Shown here piece by piece: positions 6,012 through 10,111 of a stretch of DNA of 10,111 nucleotides. Location of the stretch: NCBI GenBank assembly GCA_038234045.1, contig JBBSUX010000119.1, positions 1 through 10,111 of the forward strand, written 5' to 3'. A program made the translations under genes and the position numbers. Every line of letters begins with the position of its first letter. The first letter of the stretch is position 1. Origin of the DNA: JBBSUX01 sp038234045 (GTDB taxonomy: Bacteria; Pseudomonadota; Gammaproteobacteria; Burkholderiales; Burkholderiaceae_C). The notes below the pieces were generated by a model. The model did no database searches and was not told where the DNA came from. It worked only from the letters and a program-made list of their open reading frames with translations.

Positions 6012-7292
6012 TCACCGCGCAGCAGCCGGCGCCACCACACTCTTCGGATCGAACCCCGCCAGCTGCTTGTAGCGCAGCGCGATGGCGGCCAGTTCGGCAT
6101 GCGGCACCACCGATTCGATATTGGCAAACCCTTGCGGCGCGCGCTCGTGCGCCAGCTGCATCACCTGCTCGGGCCCGTTCATGCGGTTGCGCAGCACGAT
6201 GCCGGCGGTGCGCGGCAGGCGCTCGGCTTCGTATTCGCGCAGCGCCATCGCGGGGTCTGCAAACTGCACCAGCGCATCGGTAAGCGCACGCGTGTCCATG
6301 ATGGCCTGCGCGCTGCCGTTGGAGCCGATGGGGTACATCGGGTGCGCCGCATCGCCCAGCAGCGTAACGCGGCCGCACGTCCAGCCGGGTAGCGGATCCT
6401 TGTCGACCATCGGAAACTCGTAGATCGCCTCGGCGCCGTCGATGAGCGCCGGGATGTCGATCCAGTCCCAGCGCCAGTCCTGGAAAGCCTCCGCAAAGAC
6501 CGACTTGTTGACCCGCTTGTTCCAGTCGCTTTTGGGTGGTGTGTCGTCGTCGCTGCCTGGCACGCGCAGCTCGGCAATCCAGTTGATGAGCGAGCAGCCC
6601 TCTTGACGCAACGACTCGGAGATCGGATAAGCCACGAACTTCTGATCCTGATGGCCCGCCATGAACATGGTGCGGCCATCGAGATAAGGCCTTGCCTCGG
6701 TGACGCCGCGCCACAGCATACGGCGCGAAAATCGCGGCTGGTCGCCAGTCGGATAGAACGAATGTCGCACGGCCGAATGGATGCCATCGGCTCCCACCAA
6801 CACGTCAGCGGTGTGCTCGGCCAGGGAGCCGTCGGCCCGACTTTTCAGCGTAAAAACTGCTGGCTGGCGGAATGCATCCATCAGCCCGGAGCCATTGCGC
6901 TGCACGGTTTCCAGCACCTGCCCGGTGTGGATGTTGTCCGCGCCCAGGCGCTCCAGCGCTGCGGCGTACAGCAACATCTGGAAAGCACCGCGGTGCACCG
7001 AATATTGCGCCACCGGGTAGCCGGCAGCGCGGCCGCGAGGCTCGTGCCAGATCTGTTGGCCGTGCTGGTTGTAATAGGCCAGCGCGGCGGTCTCGATACC
7101 TGTAGCGGCCAGAGCATCACCGAGGCCGAGCGCAGTGAGCTCGGCTACCGCATGCGGCAAAAGGTTGATGCCCACGCCCAGCGGACGGATGGCTTCGGAT
7201 GCTTCGAACACCTCGCAGGCAATGCCGGCGCGGTGCAGCTGCAGTGCGAGGGTGAGGCCGCCGATGCCCGCGCCGATGATGGTGACTTTCAT
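6012..7292 (-). CDS. FAD-dependent monooxygenase, PhzS-like
   Basis: This 426-residue class A flavoprotein hydroxylase uses NAD(P)H and O2 to hydroxylate an aromatic substrate. Seen: dinucleotide fold GAGIGG (7-12), Glu30 ending the second strand, RPLGVGINLLPHAV (36-49), QYSVHRG (96-102), the DG motif GADGIHSAVR (167-176), LWRGVTEA (193-200), and the second flavin motif GDAAHPMYPIGSNG (313-326) followed by AQAIMD. RPLGVGIN, YSxHRG, WRGVTE, YPMVD-like FPMVDKDPLPGW and GDAAHxMYPxGxNG are shared with Pseudomonas PhzS (5-methylphenazine-1-carboxylate monooxygenase) as I recall it. No phenazine genes are present, so the substrate is unknown. Related Burkholderiales proteins are usually named only as flavin-dependent oxidoreductases. 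ATG at 7292 begins the glycine-rich motif at the right distance, and GGAG lies about 11 bases upstream. Open frame continues upstream but has no family sequence. It is divergent from pepP and convergent with murU. Confidence 0.9.
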   Translation of the reverse strand: MKVTIIGAGIGGLTLALQLHRAGIACEVFEASEAIRPLGVGINLLPHAVAELTALGLGDALAATGIETAALAYYNQHGQQIWHEPRGRAAGYPVAQYSVHRGAFQMLLYAAALERLGADNIHTGQVLETVQRNGSGLMDAFRQPAVFTLKSRADGSLAEHTADVLVGADGIHSAVRHSFYPTGDQPRFSRRMLWRGVTEARPYLDGRTMFMAGHQDQKFVAYPISESLRQEGCSLINWIAELRVPGSDDDTPPKSDWNKRVNKSVFAEAFQDWRWDWIDIPALIDGAEAIYEFPMVDKDPLPGWTCGRVTLLGDAAHPMYPIGSNGSAQAIMDTRALTDALVQFADPAMALREYEAERLPRTAGIVLRNRMNGPEQVMQLAHERAPQGFANIESVVPHAELAAIALRYKQLAGFDPKSVVAPAAAR

Positions 7293-7336
7293 GTCGATTT
7301 CGTCTCCTGCGTTTTTTCCGGATTCTGGACCGACAC

Positions 7337-7348
7337 GGGATGCATCCC
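7337..7348. promoter_or_regulatory. 12-bp palindrome in the divergent monooxygenase/pepP gap
   Basis: GGGATGCATCCC is a perfect inverted repeat 45 bases before the monooxygenase start and 86 bases before pepP. Its place between divergent genes fits an operator for a dimeric regulator, but no regulator gene is next to it and a chance palindrome in GC-rich DNA is possible. Confidence 0.2.
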
Positions 7349-7433
7349 CGCTACCGGCGCGACAATGCAACACAGATACCGCATCCGAAGATGGCTGCCC
7401 GCTCACAGAAATTTCGCGCCTTCGCCCACCGCC

Positions 7434-8825
7434 ATGAACGATACAAGCTCCCCCCACGCAACCCGCCGCGCGCGCCTCGCCTCGCTTCTTGGCGGCGACG
7501 GCATCGCCATCATCCCGACCGCACCTGAGCGACTGCGCAACCGCGACAGCGAATACCTGTTTCGCCACGACAGCTACTTCTTCTACCTGACCGGTTTCAC
7601 CGAACCCAACGCCTGGCTGGTGCTGACAGGCGACGGCCGCTCCACCCTGTTCTGCGCGCCGAAAGATCTGGAGCGTGAGATCTGGAACGGCTATCGCCTT
7701 GGCCCGGCTGCGGCGCCGGAAGCGCTAGGCGTGAATGAAGCCTTCAGCATCGACGAGCTCGACACCCGCCTGCCGCGCCTGCTGGAAAACCGCGATGCTG
7801 TCTGGTACCCGTTCGCTACCCATGTCGGGCTGGAAACCAGGGTCGATGGCTGGCTAGCCAAGGTGCGCGCGCGGGTACGCATGGGCGCGCTCTGCCCCGA
7901 GCAGCAACGCGATTTGTGCGGTCCGCTCGACGAGATGCGCCTGGTGAAAGATGCACACGAGCTGACAACCATGCGCCGCGCTGCGCAGATCAGCGCAGAA
8001 GCGCATGTGCACGCCATGCAAACCTCAGCACGCATGCTGCGCGACGGCCGCGATGTGCGGGAATACCACCTAGACGCCGAGCTGCTGCACGGATTTCGCA
8101 TGGCGGGCTCGCAATATCCGGCCTACAACTCCATCGTCGCTGCCGGCGCGAATGCTTGCGTGCTGCATTACCACGCCGATGCCGCGCCGATCCGCGCCGG
8201 CGAGCTGGTGCTGATCGACGCCGGTTGCGAGCTCGATGGCTATGCCAGCGACATCACCCGCACCTTCCCCGCCGACGGAAAGTTCACAGGCCCCCAGCGT
8301 GCGCTGTACGAACTGGTGCTGGCCAGCCAGGCCGCCGCCGTAGCTGCAACCAAGGCTGGCAACCGCTTCAACGACGCGCACGACGCCACCGTCCGGGTGC
8401 TCTCGCAAGGCCTGCTGGACTTGGGCCTGCTCAGCGCCGACAAGGCTAGCAACGTGGACGACGCGATCGAGCAGCGCGCGTATTTCCCGTTCTACATGCA
8501 CCGCACCGGCCACTGGCTGGGCATGGACGTGCATGACTGCGGCAGCTATGTCGAGCCCAGCGAAGCCAGCCAAGTCACCGAGCGCAAGGACCCGTTGAGT
8601 GGCGAGATGATCAAGAGCCGGCCGAGCCGCATCCTGCGCCCTGGCATGGTGACCACCCTCGAGCCCGGGCTCTATATTCGGCCGGCAGAAGGCGTACCCG
8701 AGAAATTCTGGAACATCGGCATCCGCATCGAAGACGACGCCGTGGTTACCGATGGCGGCTGCGAACTCATCACGCGCGGCGTGCCGGTGGATGCGGACGA
8801 GATCGAGGCCCTGATGCGCGGTTGA
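7434..8825 (+). CDS. pepP: Xaa-Pro aminopeptidase (aminopeptidase P)
   Basis: This 463-residue cytosolic metallopeptidase removes an N-terminal residue from peptides with proline in second position. The N-terminal domain shows NRDSEYLFRHDSYFFYLTGF (36-55) and AWLVL; the pita-bread catalytic domain follows. The two-metal ligands are all present: Asp262 (LIDAG), Asp273 (ASDITRTFP), His360 (HRTGHWLGMDVHD), Glu410 (TLEPGLYI) and Glu433 (IRIEDD), in the same order as Asp260, Asp271, His354, Glu383 and Glu406 of E. coli PepP. Compared with E. coli there are about 20 extra residues between the His and the first Glu (around 375-400, ERKDPLSGEMIKSRPSR); I remember such a loop in related Burkholderiales enzymes. 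ATG at 7434 gives the usual N-terminus. An in-frame ATG at 7365 would add 23 basic residues. No Shine-Dalgarno site is evident. It is divergent from the monooxygenase. Confidence 0.95.
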   Translation: MNDTSSPHATRRARLASLLGGDGIAIIPTAPERLRNRDSEYLFRHDSYFFYLTGFTEPNAWLVLTGDGRSTLFCAPKDLEREIWNGYRLGPAAAPEALGVNEAFSIDELDTRLPRLLENRDAVWYPFATHVGLETRVDGWLAKVRARVRMGALCPEQQRDLCGPLDEMRLVKDAHELTTMRRAAQISAEAHVHAMQTSARMLRDGRDVREYHLDAELLHGFRMAGSQYPAYNSIVAAGANACVLHYHADAAPIRAGELVLIDAGCELDGYASDITRTFPADGKFTGPQRALYELVLASQAAAVAATKAGNRFNDAHDATVRVLSQGLLDLGLLSADKASNVDDAIEQRAYFPFYMHRTGHWLGMDVHDCGSYVEPSEASQVTERKDPLSGEMIKSRPSRILRPGMVTTLEPGLYIRPAEGVPEKFWNIGIRIEDDAVVTDGGCELITRGVPVDADEIEALMRG

Positions 8826-8857
8826 ATCGGGCGCTTTTCTGCTGCTTTCACAATAGC

Positions 8858-8895
8858 TAGATGCGCTTATTCTTCAATCGCATCTACCGCTTTTT
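8858..8895 (+). terminator. Hairpin after pepP, possible terminator and degenerate repeat copy
   Basis: TAGATGCG (8858-8865) pairs with CGCATCTA (8879-8886) around a 13-base loop. Five T's follow after CCGC (8891-8895). It lies 33 bases after the pepP stop, so it may end that transcript, though the T-run is four bases from the stem. The left arm context ATAGCT...GCGCTTATTC resembles the palindrome in murU. Confidence 0.45.
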
Positions 8896-8939
8896 CTGCA
8901 AATCTTTTCCGGCCAAGAAGACACCCATCCGGCGCCGGC

Positions 8940-9832
8940 TTAACGGGGGCCGGCAGTTTCGGATGCTGATTCGGTGACCACCCCCGCCCTCTCCTGCCGG
9001 CCCCAATTCCACCGCTGCGTGAGAAACGCCACCCACCCCATCGCCGCACCCAGGTGCCGCAGCAGCTGGAACGTGAATGGCTCGGCCAGCGCCGCGAGTA
9101 GGCCTTCGCCCAGCTGCGCGCGCGCTGTGCCGCCGACCCACTTGCGATACAGGTAGATCGACCACAGGTGAAACGCCAAGTCGATTGCCAGCTTAATGCC
9201 GATGACGCTGGCGGCGGCGCCCACCACGCTGAGCCGGCCTGTCGTCACATAGAAAACCAGCAGGAAAAACGCGGTGAGCCCCTAGAGCGGCTGCAATGTA
9301 TCGACCGCTTTCACCGGCAGCATCAGCGTGCCGAGCCAGCCGTAGCGGCGGTCGCCGGCCATCGCGCGATAGCGGTACTGCGTTTGCAAAAAACCACCGA
9401 ACCAGCGACGGCGCTGGCGAAAAAAGGCACCCAGCGCCACGCGGCCGCTGCAGCGCTGAGCTGGCCGAGTGGCGGCGCGGCGATGCCGTGCTCGGCTGAC
9501 AGCCAGACGCCGGTGGCGTCGCTGGAGCCGTCGTCCACCACCACGATGCACTCGGGTGCGTCGGTCTGCGAACGCAAGGCCGCCAGGGTGAGCGGCAGAG
9601 CGCCCGCTTCGTTGTGCGATGCGATCAGCACGCAGACGCCGGCTCGCGCGCTGGAAACCACGGCTTTGACCTGGATGCCTCACTCACACCCCGTGCCTTG
9701 AGAGCGCGGGGCCATCAGACGCCGGCGCAGCTCCCATGTCTGCCATGCGACAAACAGCAGTAGCGAGGTGTCATAGCTAACATAGGCCACGCCAACCGAC
9801 CACGCCTTGACGCCATTCGACGAAAACGCCAT
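8940..9832 (-). pseudogene. Family 2 (processive-type) glycosyltransferase, inactivated
   Basis: Three minus-strand segments together read as one membrane glycosyltransferase. From ATG at 9832: a transmembrane start (SVGVAYVSYDTSLLLFVAWQ), then TGA at 9680-9682. The same frame continues with VCVLIASHNEAGALPLTL, VVVDDGSSDAT and EHGIAAPPLGQLSAA. Near 9440-9460 the homology jumps to another frame: LGAFFRQRRRWFGGFLQTQY (with the QxxRW motif), VKAVDTLQPL, then TAG at 9282-9284. It continues with GLTAFFLLVFYVTTG and two more hydrophobic stretches to TAA at 8940-8942. The middle of the catalytic domain, which should carry the DxD and acceptor-site acidic motifs, is absent. I estimate about 150 residues are missing compared with relatives of about 430. 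Loss of catalytic residues plus two stops means no active enzyme. No ribosome site precedes 9832, so the true 5' end may also be lost. The original role was probably synthesis of a surface polysaccharide. Confidence 0.85.
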
Positions 9833-9847
9833 GCCGCGCATCGGCAG

Positions 9848-10111
9848 GATTCTGCAGTTGGCTCCGGGCTGAAAGAACATCTGCACACCCTCTTCGGCCA
9901 TTGGCATACATGGCTGGGATACGGGCTCTACGCACTGTTCGCGCTGCACGTGCTGGGCGCACTCAAGCACCAATGGTTCGATCGGCACAAGGTGCTACCG
10001 AGCATGGGCTTTGGCAAAAACCGAGCACGGCCGCGAGGCTCGGCCGGGGCTTTTGCACGTTCGGGTGGGGCAGCAGTGCTGGTGATCCAGGGCAAAGTGA
10101 TCGAACCTGAA
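9848..10111 (+). pseudogene. Cytochrome b561-like C-terminal remnant, 5' part missing
   Basis: In the frame beginning GAT at 9848 the sequence reads SGLKEHLHTLFGHWHTWLGY, then GLYALFALHVLGALKHQWFD and RHKVLPSMGFGKN. A His-containing helix ending in HxLGALKHQW is typical of the last transmembrane segment of bacterial di-heme cytochrome b561 proteins, which carry electrons from quinol in the inner membrane. The first three helices are absent: upstream DNA is the head of the glycosyltransferase pseudogene on the other strand, and there is no start codon with a ribosome site. The frame stays open to the window edge, but from about 10020 it passes through a terminator-like hairpin and no longer looks like cytochrome. 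Either the true stop was lost, or a fused domain follows outside the window. Confidence 0.7.
10014..10056. terminator. Terminator-like hairpin, strongest on minus strand
   Basis: CCGAGC (10021-10026) pairs with GCTCGG (10038-10043) around an 11-base loop. Read on the minus strand the stem is followed at once by TTTTTGCC (10020-10013). Outer GCAAAA (10014-10019) and TTTTGC (10051-10056) are also complementary, so it may work both ways. It could end an unseen minus-strand gene to the right, the cytochrome gene, or both. Confidence 0.5.

Noticed and set aside
6603..7433. A long upstream extension of the pepP frame
   Set aside because: It runs antisense through the monooxygenase gene. Aminopeptidase P homology starts only at about 7434, so the extension is incidental open frame.
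7293..7568. N-terminal extension of the monooxygenase frame
   Set aside because: It overlaps the pepP start on the other strand, contains no flavoprotein sequence, and would place the glycine-rich motif about 100 residues in.
8826..10111. Mobile element as cause of the gene decay
   Set aside because: I found no transposase frame, terminal inverted repeats or target duplication in the stretch. Simple deletions and point mutations explain it.

Overview
The window is GC-rich chromosomal DNA of a betaproteobacterium, most likely in the Comamonadaceae (Burkholderiales). This rests on remembered family resemblance, not a search: the GapA-type glyceraldehyde-3-phosphate dehydrogenase next to transketolase, the short speD, the MurU-like enzyme, the wording of the aminopeptidase P and of the decayed glycosyltransferase, and a short palindromic element of a kind I associate with that family. 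Most of the window is housekeeping. The right end is a zone of gene decay.

Layout. (1) 1-750, minus: the start of a multi-pass membrane protein of unknown function, read from a TTG codon and cut by the window edge. (2) 975-1259, plus: a small secreted methionine-rich protein built from DG repeats. A hairpin that can terminate in both directions follows it. (3) 4643-1366, minus: transketolase then glyceraldehyde-3-phosphate dehydrogenase, a central-carbon pair (tkt-gap). (4) 4829-5973, plus, divergent from tkt: S-adenosylmethionine decarboxylase (speD) overlapping a MurU-like sugar-1-phosphate uridylyltransferase by one base. (5) 7292-6012, minus: a PhzS-like FAD monooxygenase, convergent with murU. 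(6) 7434-8825, plus: aminopeptidase P, divergent from the monooxygenase. (7) 8826-10111: a family 2 glycosyltransferase pseudogene with two nonsense codons and a frameshifting internal deletion, lying head to head with a cytochrome b561 remnant that has lost its 5' part.

How the genes relate. Transketolase produces glyceraldehyde-3-phosphate, which Gap oxidises, so that pair is functionally coherent. The speD-murU pair is coupled by a TAATG overlap but joins polyamine synthesis to cell-wall sugar recycling, with no obvious shared pathway. The remaining genes look like independent units separated by short divergent or convergent gaps.

The most interesting signals are the AT-rich perfect palindrome apparently inserted in frame in murU, a degenerate relative of it after pepP, the layered decay at 8.9-10.1 kb, and the Met-rich repeat protein with a possible ECF-type promoter. 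I see no CRISPR array, tRNA, rRNA, intact insertion sequence or phage gene, and no convincing new multi-gene system.
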